NCBI GenBank assembly: GCA_025642065.1
Contig: JAODUP010000154.1
Coordinates: 902,501 to 966,500, forward strand
Length of the DNA: 64,000 nucleotides
Source: Paralvinella palmiformis
Taxonomy: Eukaryota; Annelida; Polychaeta; Terebellida; Alvinellidae
Direction: 5' to 3'
Position 1 is the first letter of the stretch, and the number at the start of each line of letters is the position of its first letter. Shown piece by piece: positions 13,259 through 25,900 of this stretch. Made by a program: the position numbers and the translations under genes. The notes under the pieces were generated by a model. The model did no database searches. It was not told the DNA's origin and saw nothing but the letters and a program-made list of their open reading frames with translations.

Positions 13259-13624
13259 TTTATAAAGATAGTTAAGGCGCTGGCACAGGTGTTATACTTT
13301 CATTCAAGCAACAATTATAACTCCAAACTGATTTTTTTTTAAATATTTAATTGCAAGTATAATTAATTACCGTTAAAATTAGAGAAAAATGAAAGAAAAA
13401 AACTAACTTCTAAAATAATCCAGAAGAGGATACTCTAAATATAAACAAGAAACTATGATTTAAACAAAACCAGGCTTTGTGTCGAACACTACGGCCAAGA
13501 AAGATTAAGCCTAAAATGGAAAAATAAAATATTTATACACAGTATGAATAATGTATGAATAATATAAGCATAAATCAGAATAAATTCAGATTAATACTGA
13601 TAGCAGCGATATAACACGACTCAA

Positions 13625-13675
13625 CCCAATAGCAACGACCGGTTTCGACTTATTCAAGTCTTCATTAGGTGATTT
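13625..13675 (-). ncRNA. Degenerate hammerhead-ribozyme-like motif (Penelope-like/retrozyme type)
   Basis: On the minus strand the order is CTAATGA, then a stem GACTT-gaat-AAGTC (five perfect pairs with a 4-nt loop), then GAAA, then CCGGTC. This is the layout of a type I hammerhead: CUGAUGA, stem II, GAAA, short stem III, cleavage after GUC. The core differs from consensus by G-to-A in CUGAUGA and one extra A before stem II, and stem I pairs poorly, so it is probably inactive. Such motifs are known from Penelope-like elements and retrozymes. No Penelope reverse transcriptase is visible nearby. Confidence 0.45.
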
Positions 13676-13813
13676 TAATACTTGCAACTTTAAAAAGAGA
13701 TGTTGAAATATTTCATACATCTGCCACAAATTACCATTTTATAAGGTGTGGTTGTATGTAATACATCACCGAGGATAATAATTTGGGAAAGTTCTATATG
13801 ATAGTTGGGATTG

Positions 13814-13815
<2 letters not shown>

Positions 13816-13870
<55 letters not shown>
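13816..13870. repeat. (AT)n microsatellite
   Basis: An uninterrupted AT run of about 55 bp. Confidence 0.96.
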
Positions 13871-13873
<3 letters not shown>

Positions 13874-15414
13874 AAGGGAACATTATGCTTGTGTATAGTA
13901 CAGCCGATGTGTTTAGCATAGAAAGAGATTCCATGCAAGTCAAGGGACCATTAGCACGCAGATCGTACGCCGAGTGACGATGTTTGGTCAAATGTTCATG
14001 ACTACACTTCAAGGGACAACACTTTATTACATGTTGAAATTCGTGGAAGGGGGGGGGGGGGTTAATATTCCAAATTTAACTTGTTATAGCATACTGACAA
14101 GTATTTACATATGTCTATAAATAATTCAATTGTACCCTTAAACCATGCGTAGTAAGTACTTATTAGTAATCGTATAAGCGGCGGTATTATATTCCCATTT
14201 TTGTATTTTGTCTGACGTCAGCAGTTTTACTTAAAGTTCTGTCGCGATTGTATTGAGAATAAGTGATATCCTTTGTTGTTTATATAAATCTAGTTGGTGT
14301 TTTAAATTAAATACGATGTTTATTATTGTTTGTGTGGGTGTGTACTATTGAGTGTCTGTATGGGTGACTAGGTATTCCAAAACCGGTGACAACATCCATG
14401 GTCGCAGATGACCAAAGCCGATTGATATATGACCTCTCCCACTATAAAATTGGGATGGCACCAACATCTAATACACCCCCCGCCCTAAAACGTGCAGGCC
14501 ATCCAAGAATGATAAAAACATAGTTTGTGAGAAGACTATGAGCAGGAAAATACAAGATGGAAGTGGATGACCGTCTTACCACCAAGTCCCGATAAACTGT
14601 CACACATTAGTTGTTGGTCATATTATCTGTGACTGATAGGCAGCTTCAAATACACAGTTGGTAAATTTTACAATTATCCGAAATATGACATTATATACAT
14701 GTGATATACAGAGACATTATTTTGAATATATTGCACGCAGTATACAAATATTCATACTTACATGTTAAAAAGATAGCATTAGACATAGAAACAACATTGA
14801 CAACTAGGTGTCCACTTCGCTACAACATTATTTTAGCCTTTCAATGTATTTTTAAAACAAATCATTTGGGGGGGGGGGGAAATGAAAACGGGTTCACGTA
14901 ACTGAAGGTTCGCTTGTCACATGTGATTGTTTCTAACTTGACTATTAACAAATTTATATCTCATTACCAAAAACTTATAAATTCTAACTATTTATTACAC
15001 TTATCTAACAATTTACATAAAGAACATTTAAAATATAAAGTGATGAATCTGGGAGCCTTTAAAAAAACAAATCCACCTTATATATATTAGTATTTCAGCA
15101 AAAGTGTCGTATGACAGATTTGTTAGATTCACTAAGCACTCAACTTAATCTGGATAGTTCTTCTTTACCGGCTTTGCTACAAAGCTTGCATTATGATTAT
15201 GAACATCATCACATTTACTATCAAACCAGGAAGTTACATTGTTTACATAAGGTAATAGTTTTTCGTTGACTGAATGACAACTATATCCGAAACTACATCA
15301 GAAAGTACGATAATCGGATGAAACATTCTAGAGACCCAGTTAACAATAGGATTTGAACTATGATCTGAAGGTTTGTCGTTCAGTGTATCAGTTAGACAGA
15401 ACGTGTATGTTTGG
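13871..15414. other. Region without recognised genes
   Basis: This stretch holds a 13-G run near 14049 and a 10-G run near 14868. Otherwise it is AT-rich sequence with no conserved frame or repeat that I can identify. Confidence 0.4.
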
Positions 15415-15415
15415 A

Positions 15416-15494
<79 letters not shown>
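15415..15494. repeat. (CA)n microsatellite with flanking CG-rich variant
   Basis: A pure CA run of about 80 bp, followed by degenerate GGACAGA, CGCG and CACG units to about 15547. Confidence 0.97.
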
Positions 15495-15496
<2 letters not shown>

Positions 15497-15927
15497 CAGA
15501 CACGGACAGACAGACACACGCGCGCGCGCACGCACGCACGCACACACAACAAAACCCCCGAATGGTCAGTCTCCCATCAAATCTAAGAAAAGGAAGAAAA
15601 AAACACCACATGACAATATATAGAGACATAAACACCTGGAATATAATGAAGAAAACAATATTAATTAACACCAGAAAGACGGCTTTAGAAAACGTTGGAA
15701 CATAGAGAATAGGGAATGTTAATTTAGCTTTAAACCTGGAAATGATCTAATGATAATACTGAAATATTTAAACTAGCTTCAGCTGGAGGTTTTAAAATAT
15801 TCACGAACATAATTAACAGAAACGTCTGAAAAATGTTCTGAAAAATAAAGTTAAAGATTAACAACGTTCGAAATACAATCTTGTAACAGGTAGACCTCCA
15901 TTGTATTTAGAATAGATAAGAATAACA

Positions 15928-15966
15928 CGTACGCACGCACGCACGCACGCACGCACGCACACGCAC

Positions 15967-16036
<70 letters not shown>
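15928..16036. repeat. Compound microsatellite (CGCA)n-(AT)n-(GA)n
   Basis: Three adjacent simple repeats: CGCA units at 15928-15968, AT at about 15969-16001 and GA at about 16006-16036. Confidence 0.95.
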
Positions 16037-16039
<3 letters not shown>

Positions 16040-17099
16040 AACCCAAAACAAGCTTGCACGCACGACCAAAAACGAATCAAACAAGTACTTGGTATAGATA
16101 ATACAATTGGTGAAGTCTTATCATCAGGTAGAGGACAAACAGCTGGTCAATATATCAGAGGATTACATTAGACAAAGGTACTAATCTATTGGTACAGAAG
16201 AATGATTAATTCTATACACTGATAAGACTGAAAATTAACAAACAAAAAACTGACAAAATTATACATACAAGAATATATGGCATATTAGAAACGTATTCAG
16301 TAATTAGGGCACCAATTTCGATTTAAGCGATATAGAACAAAAGTGAAAACCAGAGAATTATTATGTTTACGTCTGTCATTTGTAGAGTCTATTATAGAAA
16401 TGTTATAACTGATCCCAGACATGACTTCTGACTATATACGATGTCGTTAATGTGGTCATTAGAAGGATGCTCCAGATGGTATAAATTAGGGCACTGCGCA
16501 GGCTGATATTTCTGGTCCGCAAACCCCCACGTATTAAATATTAAATAAGACCGCAACCGCCCGGCCCCGCAAGATTTGTCATTATTCTATCCCGCCCCGA
16601 CCCGCTGGCTACTACGGCCCGCGCGGGGTGGTCGGCCCGCGCAGAGGTATAGTATAGATAAACCTAGATTACTAAATCGATTCATTCTTAAGAATTGTTT
16701 TATGTACGTTCTTTGGTTATTTGTTTTATTTAAGTTCAGGAAAGACTAATAATGTCTGGCTTCAGGGGGACCTTCGGCGGGACTCAGCCTCTACGCTCGC
16801 AAATGTATTTCTACTACACCAACAGGGGCGCATATATATATTTTTCCCCGGGCGGCTATACCCCCTCCCCTGCTCCGCCACTGACTATTACCCGTGGAAA
16901 GTGTTTCTGTGGAATGTCGTGTAAGAAGAGTGGCTACATGGAATGGTTGTTAGCAAGATGCAACGATTCAATATTAGCTCCATCTCGTTATGTTTATACT
17001 AATTTATGTATAATTTCATAAGTTAGACTTTTTGGTGATCAATATCCCGTCGATTGGAGAAATCTTTATTTGGCTTTCTCTGAATTCGCGACAGATTTG
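16037..17099. other. Region without recognised genes; GC-rich patch
   Basis: Mostly AT-rich, with an unusual GC-rich patch at about 16545-16645 (words such as ggcccgcgcgggg and cccgccccgacccgc) that resembles the end of a DNA transposon but has no identifiable partner repeat. Frames at 16721-17021 show no known domain. Confidence 0.4.
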
Positions 17100-17376
17100 A
17101 ATCTTCCATGGATCTGATCCACACCAGACATGGGGTCAATTCCATTTTGTCAATTCCAATTCCACTCAATTCCATTTGGTCAATTCCAATTCCACCTCAA
17201 ATTTATAATTCCAATTCAATTCCAACTCCTTTCCGACTCTTTTTTTGCCTAATATTTTTTACCATGAGTAGATACTCCGAGTACCTACTTGGAATGCATA
17301 CTCCGAGTAGTTTATATTCCAAGTAGGATTGTCTTGGAAGAAATATTTCTGAATTAAAAAATTAAATGGTAAAAGG
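17100..17376 (+). mobile_element. AATTCC-rich dispersed repeat element, copy 1
   Basis: Repeated words caattccaattcca are followed by a unique segment containing aagtagtttatattc and tggaagaaatatttctgaatt. The same elements in the same relative order recur on the opposite strand at about 52.92-53.17 kb and 53.93-54.38 kb. This is therefore a dispersed repeat family, probably a non-autonomous transposable element. No coding capacity is visible. Confidence 0.6.
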
Positions 17377-17956
17377 AACCAAAGTTCTGGATCAGTTTGG
17401 TTCCAGTATATTGGTAACAACACATGTAAGTGTTAACATGGTAAAATTAGCGCAAGCCTAACCACAAGGCGCTTTTAACTAAAGAGGTATTATATCACGT
17501 GGTGGATCACAGTTTTGGGTGCATCCCCATGTAAGAGTATATTTTCTAATCATCAAAGGTGTGTTTTTATTCCACTGTCCAGTAGGAGCCTTGAAACGAA
17601 TGTATTTGCTTAGCTCCGCCCAGCAGGGGTCAGACCCTGTATTTAGTTTCACAACCCTGCTGGGTACTAAACCAATGACATATGGTAAGTTTACAAAATC
17701 TCTCCAATGGTTATTAAACTGTTAGGTCTGGAGACAGGCTATAGTAGTCACAGTTTGAGGAGTGGAGGGGCAAACTTTGGCTCCAGATTGGCATTCCCGG
17801 TGAGATGATAAAATTAGTTAATTCCTAAATAGCAGTATCTCTATATAGATTACAGCTATGCTATGTGGTGGTGTCACAGTGGGGGCGGAGCCTATGGTAT
17901 CCAGACAATTTTAATTGGTTAAATGCTCACTTGGGGTGCCACAGTCGGTGTGCATA

Positions 17957-17992
<36 letters not shown>

Positions 17993-17997
17993 GGAAT
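17377..17997. other. Unclassified sequence with a repeated 70-bp segment
   Basis: Positions 17377-17446 (aaccaaagttctggatca and onward) recur with about 85-90 percent identity at 18323-18393, on the other side of the family B SINE. The interval also has words in inverted order (tccgcccagcagg near 17617, ccctgctggg near 17656). No gene is supported. Confidence 0.45.
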
Positions 17998-18325
17998 CAA
18001 AGCCAACGGTCTCAGGTTCGAACCCCGTAAGAGGTCGAAACTTTTCCAGAGATTAATTTCTCGGCTCACAACATCGTGAGTGGATGACCACGTAAAAAGG
18101 CGCTGCCGTCTCCACTGAATTATTTAAAATAAAGGGGGACGTTAAAACCCTCTGAGGACGTAAAACACTCTGGCAGTGACCACCCTCAGGGTATTTCGGC
18201 TCCATCTTTCCGTACTGCTCCCCTGTGAGTGGTGGGAGAGGTGGGAGGTTTCTCAACCACTCCAACATAGAGGCTGTGCTGATTAAGCAACAGTCTGGGG
18301 ATTCTCCCCGAACAACAAAACAAAC
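17998..18325 (+). mobile_element. tRNA-derived SINE (family B), 5'-truncated
   Basis: It matches the 6960-7322 element in the opposite orientation, starting inside the tRNA head just before the B box (ggttcgaaccccgt), with the body intact to its end (ccgaacaacaaaacaaac). The A box half is missing. An (AT)n run directly precedes it. Confidence 0.82.
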
Positions 18326-18716
18326 CAAAGCTCTGGATCATTATGGTTCCAGTATATTGGTAACACCACTTGTAAGTGTTAACATTGTAAAAATGGTATA
18401 TTAATTTTTGGATTTAATTTTTTTGTAGTCTGCTGGATATTTTATTATTCTCTCCACATTAGTTGTTCATCAATTGACTCCCAAAAAGTTTGTGGATTTA
18501 ACTATTTATTTTTAAATCTGTGTTGAAATGACAATTCCTTTTGTTTGATTTAAATATCATACAACGAGTTTTACCAATACAATGTGATAATTTATTAATA
18601 TTCAGCCATAGCATTAACTTACATAATTCTTTGCTAATAATATTGGCAAAATAGTATCAGATACATTAACAATATCATTAACATATAAATAGAAACAAAA
18701 TATAATTGAATTTTTT
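18326..18716. other. AT-rich spacer
   Basis: Apart from the second copy of the 17377-17446 segment at its left end, nothing recognisable is present. Confidence 0.4.
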
Positions 18717-19016
18717 TTACGGTTTGTCAAAAGCTTTACAAAAATCTAGGAACAAACTCATTAAGTATCTACCTTTGTCAATAGTGCTAGTAGTTCTATC
18801 CACCAAGATGGATAATGCCATTGATGTAGAATGTTTTTTATGGAAGCCAAATTGGAACTTATACAACACATCGTGCTTATTCACAAAATTCATAATATGA
18901 TTATAGATTACTTTTTCCAATATTTTAGAAAATACAGACAGCAAAAATACATGTCTATAATTACTAATTATATCACCATTTTTATACAAGGGAATTACCT
19001 TAGCTAATTTCATTTC
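18717..19016 (-). pseudogene. LINE reverse transcriptase fragment (jockey/CR1 type)
   Basis: The minus-strand frame shows the N-terminal RT blocks in order: AKVIPLYKNGD, a SNYR-LLSVFSKILEKVIY block, a QFGFHKKHSTSMAL block and motif A (FLDFCKAFDKP, where LDF-KAFDTVDH is usual). It ends right after motif A, so the catalytic YADD region is gone. A truncated relic just downstream of the MACROD gene, on the same strand. Confidence 0.85.
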
Positions 19017-19022
19017 AACACC

Positions 19023-19104
19023 CTTCAGATATGCTCACGCCGAGATTCAAACTCAGGTGGTAGTGATCTGTCATCCAACACGCTACCAACCAGACCAAGG
19101 AGGC
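19023..19104 (-). mobile_element. SINE family A fragment (tRNA head)
   Basis: The reverse complement matches the tRNA-like head of the family A SINE seen at 40.3 and 41.0 kb: the cctccttggtctgg A-box region, a gatcactaccacc block, and a B-box region with several changes. The downstream body is absent. Confidence 0.7.
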
Positions 19105-19465
19105 ATTCTAGAAGTTCTTTGAAGTCCCACTTTTGTTACACATCCCTCCTGGTGTCAATATTCAAGAAATTTATTTCTAAACTGACAGCTAATGAGACAT
19201 ATTTGGCTATTTTGAAACTGTCACGATCAGTATTTGACTATCTATTTACTGCTATATGAGGACTGTACATTATTTATTATCACAGTGCGTGTGTATTTAT
19301 TCAGATATAGACATACAGATACAGGTAGCTAAAGAAAGCCTGAAGAAAGAATCTCTTTTCTTTCAAACATATCATAACATAAAACACCAACTAAGAAAAA
19401 AAATTTGATCAAATCAAGCACTGTACTAAGCCAAAGAAGCTAACATTTAGCTATTAAATGCACAT

Positions 19466-19471
19466 TTTATT
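19466..19471 (-). terminator. Candidate polyadenylation signal of the MACROD gene
   Basis: The first clear AATAAA on the minus strand downstream of the stop codon at 19829, giving a 3' UTR of roughly 380 nt. Supported only by the hexamer. Confidence 0.3.
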
Positions 19472-19828
19472 CAAGCAAAACCACTAAAGATTATACCTGG
19501 TATGTGCTACATGACAGTGGTAATATCATGCCAAAAATTAACTCCCACAATAATTGATTAGCTCTAAATTAAACTTAATCGCATCAAATTCTGTTACTCT
19601 CACCAGATATCCAATAATATCTGTATACAATAAAAATAAAGGATGCTTAAACATGATAACGGTTTATACTGGTGCGCCATACTTAACAGAATACAACAAC
19701 AGTTGTTGTTGACAACAATCAATTCTGGACAAGGGATAGTAGCCAAAGAGCTCTATCTCTTAATTCTGATTATTTTGAAGCCTTCCGGTAAATCTTTCAG
19801 GATTTTATATATCACCCTTTTTGTCATT

Positions 19829-19995
19829 CTAGTAACGTGATTGTTTGGGATCTAATTTGTTTTTCTTGGGTTTTATGTTCTCGGAAGAATCCGTCAGTTC
19901 ACCTTTCTGACCTTTCTGCGCTGCACCCAGCTGCTTAGCAGGTGCATCTGTGTCACCTCTGCTATGTTTAACACTGTTCTCACTGGGAGTTCTGT
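19829..19995 (-). CDS. MACROD: MACROD last coding exon (basic, disordered C-terminal tail)
   Basis: Acceptor TGCTTTCAG|ACAGAAC, phase 1. It encodes 55 residues after the split codon and ends at a TAG stop. The tail is hydrophilic, with paired lysines (KPKKNK) that could act as a nuclear signal, and repeated AQKGQKGE words. It corresponds in place to the variable tail after the macrodomain in MACROD2 but is far shorter. Confidence 0.88.
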
Positions 19996-22900
19996 CTGAA
20001 AGCATAACACAAATGTCTAAATACATATCATAAGACACACGAAAGGAAACATGTTCATCAGATGTATCTCTACTTTAATTAGTTGCTTTAATTTACTTTT
20101 GCTTACGTTCATTACAGTTTTATATAAACCTGCATAATTTATTGAATCTATGTCCACTGACTAATAACGTCTGATAAAATTCAAAACTATCAACACTGTC
20201 CAACTATGAGCCAGTTCTCAACTTGCATACAATTTTTCTGGAAATGGTTCTCATCAGGGAAAAGAGATTGAATGAGCAAGTGGGCTGTTTGTTTAACTTT
20301 AGCACTAGTCACAACTGGTATGTATGGCTGAGGGCCAACTCTCTGGATTAATATCCCATAAACAGGTTCTTATCGAGGAAAGACAATTTCATGTCAAGTA
20401 CATATTTGGTGCTTGTCTGGCTGGCTGCATCTTAATATCACTACTAAGGACTGCTGTTGTGTACACATGTTTTGAATATCAGCTTTTCTCATATGTTAAC
20501 AAATCATTTCCTCTGTTAGCTGGAGATGATGCTTTATTAATTTTGTTCCTACTTTAAATGAATTACCTATGGATTATTGTTGTACTTTTTAATCAGGTAA
20601 ATTTTTAAAAGGCACTTTCACTCGCAGTGAAGTAGTTTTGCAGAAAATTAGCTTCTGTTCAAGTACGAAATTAAAAGTAATTCAATCACCATTGAGGATA
20701 AAATTACCCTTTGTTCAGTTACAAAACTAAAAGTAATTCAATCACCATTGAGGATAAAATTACCCTTTGTACAGTTACAAAACTAAAAGTAATTCAATCA
20801 CCATTGAGGATAAAATTACCCTTTGTTCAGTTACAAAACTAAAAGTAATTCAATCACCATTGAGGATAAAATTACCCTTTGTACAGTTACAAAGCTAAAA
20901 GTAATTCAATCACCATTGAGGATAAAATTACCCTTTGTTCAGTTACAAAACTAAAAGTAATTCAATCACCATTGAGGATAAAATTACCATTTGTATAGTT
21001 ACAAAACTAAAAGTAATTCAATCACCATTGAGGATAAAATTACCCTTTGTTCAAGTACAAAATTAAAAATTAATTCAATCATCATTGAGGATATAAGGAT
21101 GATAATTATGGTAACATGCATTCATTTGCTGGTATCATAATTCTATCAAATCACACACACACACACACATGCAATGGAGATGTAAGATTTACAACTGATA
21201 CCTTCACTGGCTTCAAGCTCCTCCTTCACTGGGAAGTAGACTTGCATCAGTTTCTCATAAAGCCTGACATCATGGTCCATAAATAGGCAGAATATGATAC
21301 GGTCCACCTAAATATAAAATAGCATCAGCATGTCAAACACGTATTGGCTTTATCACATAGAGGACCTGAGAAAAATGCCTCCCTTAAAGTAACAAGACCA
21401 AAATATAGCAGTAATATAATACCGAGTCTCTGTTCCTCTCAAGGTAGGTACGAGCAACATCCAGTGCAATATGAGCTGCCCTATCAGCTGGAAAACCTGT
21501 AAAATCGAAATATATTATCATTATTTTTCAAGTCAATCCGCAAACAACTCACACACACACACACACAAATACCAACACCTAAAACAATTCTAACCAATCT
21601 GTATTCACAAAGAAAATACAGACTTATAACACCAAACATCTGATATGAAAATATTTTTTTATTAAACACTGAAACCATCTGGGTACATAGATTAGAAATT
21701 GCCAGTTGTATGCTGCTGCATGCTGTAGTAGATGGCTAAAGAAGGAGAAGCCAATAAGTGATGTTTTGGTCAGATGCATCACTAAATCTTACTAACTTGC
21801 TTGTTCAACCATCACCACTCTCTCACAATGAAGCACTTCACTGGGATTATGAGAAATAAATTACCGCTAATCACCAAACTACAAGCTTTATTATTGAGCA
21901 GTGTTTGTTGAATAACAAATCCCACTTATTTGTCTAAACCAATAAATAAATAAATACATCATGACTGAAGTGGAGGTTGAAATGTTTGACATCTTAAGAA
22001 TTATCATTTAGGGGTATTATTTTCTGAAGCCCTGAAAAATTGAAATATTTCAATGTTGCTGTTTTATTGCCACTTTTGTGAACATAATATGGAAAATGGG
22101 CATAATTGTGTCCAAAGGTTGAGGCGAAATTTAAAAAAAAAACAGTTTTTCCATAACCCATATGAGGAGCTCAGTAAAGAATGATCAGTTTGTGATCATG
22201 TTATTAGTAGAGCTCTTCCGAATTGGTTTAATCTTTCTGCCACATGTGACAACAATCATATGAATTAACTAAAGGGTAACCAAGCATCTTTTAAAAATCA
22301 GTATGATTTTTGTTTAGCCTCAGCACCGGTCAAAACCTGGAAGATATGGTGAAGAGGTCACTTTCTAGGGAATGTAACATTCCACAAAACAGGGAACACT
22401 GCTATTCAAAACCACACCTGGAGAAGTGTGGTGCAGTATGCTACTAACGGTGCTAGTGGAGTACTGATTGAGAACAAGATGTTAGTTAGTTAAAAATAAA
22501 AGTAAATATTAAAAAATTACCATAGATGCCTGTAGATATACAAGGAAAGGCCTGAAATAAGGCAAAAAAAGAACATATAACACAAGCAGGAATTGGTGTA
22601 AACTTATTTAATCTTAATTTTGGATTTAATGGTTTTTTTAATACTTAGAAATATAAAATGAACACGCCTAACACACACGACTGGGATAGTTATTACAACT
22701 ATATGTACTATAAAACAATCGTACTATGCTGTGTAAGCCATTTTCTGTCATAATACTCAAACTTATTCCGTAACAATCCTCTAAGAGATCATCACCATGC
22801 CCGATAGGACCCACTGTATGGATGATATCTGAAATGATAGACATACACACATTGTAAAGTATACCGATTATTCTAGTTCACTGTAACCCTCGGCAATTAC

Positions 22901-25900
22901 CAAGCCGTTAGCATTCAGTGAACTAGTAATAGATAGGCTTCACACATTTCCAGGAAACACACGCAGCATGATACAGCAAGTGGCAAGCATCATATTATTT
23001 GATTAACTAATAAATATTCACATTTACTGACAAACAATGACATGATAAAATAGTGTTGGATTGCTACAAATAATTAATTTAACAATAAAATGGTGCCATG
23101 AAATCCAGATGGGATAGGGTTAGATTTATATATAAGTGGGCATGCACCGATATGAAAAGATAATATTAGATTAGTTAGAAACAAATGATCTTTAGAGTTA
23201 TCAACAAAGTACTGATATGATCAGATAACTGATGCCTGGTCTCAAGTATCAAGCTGAGTGTCTGGTCCTGAAATTGATATATAAACCAGTAGTGGTGGAC
23301 TCAAGTAAGCAGTGCCTATATCTACTGGATACTGACACATTTTACTTGAGAGACATATTGTATGAATAGACTCTAGTTGAAATAAACTCAGCTAGACGTA
23401 GCAGCAAAGCACATCGAGTCTTCCATTTTCTGTGTGTGAAGGAACACGCGAATGAGATTGTAGAATTGCTGCCATCTGAAATATCGTTTTTAAATAAGGG
23501 CAGCAGTCCTAGAATTCTAAAACGTGTTAGAAATGTTCATGACCAAGTAAATTTATAACATTTTCCAGTAAATTAAAGAAATGCAGCAAAACCATTATGA
23601 CAGTTTTCTATATCAAAATGAATCATTCCATCTTTAATGATTATCATTTGAAACCAAAAAGGGAGACCTTAAGGAAATATGACACCATTATCTTTAAACT
23701 GTAAACTTGACATACCTCACTTATTTAGAAAATTCTACATCAAAATGTTTCATCAAAAGCTGCAGACATCATATTTAATATTTTAAAACTAGCATTTTCT
23801 CAACTGGTTGTTTATAAAATGCGCTCTAAAACTACTTTATTCTTCTTCTCTAAATCTGTAGCACTCACACATTGTGTCTTATAAGTAATTTGTTTTTACA
23901 TTAACCCCGCCCCCCCCTTTCCTTCTGGGGCAGTTTACTTCATAACAACAGGACAGTTGGGATGCTGGTAAATAAAAATTATTTAAAAACTACTTAAAAT
24001 GTACTGCTGCTTTATTGTGATTAAACATGCAAATCAAATCATTGTACTGCTAATGGCTGATGGTGAGTCGTGTGATTATAAGATCAGAAAAGTGACTGAA
24101 GAGCAACAAACACCATGAAATACTAATTTAAACAATATACCTGTGTTTAAGTATTTATGAATCAAACAATAAATAATGATGAAACTCTCCATTGTATTGT
24201 TCAGGAGGCATGCAAAGTCCAAAATAATATAACAATGTCTTTTCTGTATATGATATGGGTAAGTCAAAACAGACATTATTCTGCTTTGGATAAAGAGTTA
24301 AAGTGATTTAAATATTTTGTGTATTTTGTACTTACATTTGGATGGCAACTTGTAGGCTGAAAAATTTGACAGAATTGAAACCTTCAGTGATACAGAACAT
24401 CATTTCGCAATGAAAGTGCAAAAAAGAGACCCTAATCAGAAGTCGACCATTATAGATTATTGTACTTACCACCAGTGATCTTTGCCTCACCAGTCTGGCA
24501 GCCTTTTAAGGTAGCACACTCCTGTTTCAAATTCATCCCTGCAGCTCTATGTATAGCTCCATCCACTGAAATAATAACGGTACGAGCTGTAGGCTCAACA
24601 TTACCAGCAATCTGGTGACTCGGGTAGTCAGTTTAAACAGCAGTGTCATACCAGAATACATAACAGGCTCATGTGTGTTAAAGCAGCACATCTCCTTAAC
24701 ATTTAAAGATATGAGGCTTGTCTATCTCATTAAGTTCTAACAAAGTAATCTGACCTTGGCTCATTTTAAAACAGCATAATGTTCACAGCATCACTCTAAA
24801 TGCAATGTGTGTGTGCATGCATGCGTGCATGCATGCATGTGTGTATGTATGGTTCAGGTCTGACTCATGGCAGCAACAGTAATGACTACACTGAGGCAAG
24901 GATTTCACTAAGCATTACTACTGACAAAGTTTTCACTCGTAAAAATAACATCTAATCAAAATGTATTTAGAATTAGTTTCCTCTTGGGAGCATCAAATTA
25001 CAGATCATCTCTGTCCTCTTGACGTAAGGCAGCCAGCAAAGAAAATAACTGACATTGGCACCATCATTATCACAAGTGATAAGATAAACTAATCCTTAAA
25101 ATAATTAAATAATGACACATTAATGTGAACAAAACATCCGAGAGAATATACAACAAATGTTTGGCTGATGACGGGAAAAAAAGCACTAATATTTTACCTC
25201 CGCCACCTCCGAGAAGAGATTCATTTGCTGCATTTACAATACAATCTATCCGGAGTTTGGTTATATCCCCACGCCATATTGAAACTTTCTCATTTAATTC
25301 ATCGTCGGCTTCCTTCTTCTTTATCTTGTGGTCAGTGGGTCTTACTTCTGGAAGAAAAGACAAAGCGAGGAAAACAGTTATGTCTCATTCCTATTTGAAT
25401 ACATGGTATTAATGGAGTAAAAATTCTTTTGCAGATAGCATGTTATTTTACTACCTTTACAATAGAATTAATAACAAGAAGATTTGTTAACAAAAAAATG
25501 AACAACTGCTTTAAAAATCCATATAATAATTTATCAATTAATAATGTTAATACCAGAGGCTTTGCTGTACAGTTACAGTGGGGGGGGTGCTCCCCTGCAT
25601 TCCCCCCCCCCCAATCCTCCCTGCCTCACAAATCCCCAATTGAGTTACCCCCCCCCCACTAATAAAACCAGTGTTGATTCTAGGATTGTTAGGAAGTGGG
25701 CCCTGGCCACCAGGTCCCACTTCCTAACAATCCTAGTCACATGCAAGTTTAACCACACACAATCCTGTTTTCTGCCAGACATAGTGAAGTTGGGAAGTAT
25801 GAATATATATATACTCTCACAAAATATCAGCTGTAAATTACACAATACAGTAGTCTCAACTTTTCACAAAATTGTCACACAGTTTACAGCACCAAGAAAA

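Noticed and set aside
15243..15705. Long frames of poly-Thr-His and poly-Val-Cys on both strands (also at 12.2, 12.9 and 33.3 kb)
   Set aside because: They are translations of CA/TG microsatellites and carry no independent coding evidence.
16545..16645. GC-rich patch as a CpG-island promoter
   Set aside because: Only about 100 bp long, with no associated exon. The words look more like a transposon end, but no partner repeat was found, so neither call is supported.
20632..21092. CRISPR-like repeat array
   Set aside because: Units are contiguous 56-bp tandem repeats without unique spacers, in a eukaryotic intron.
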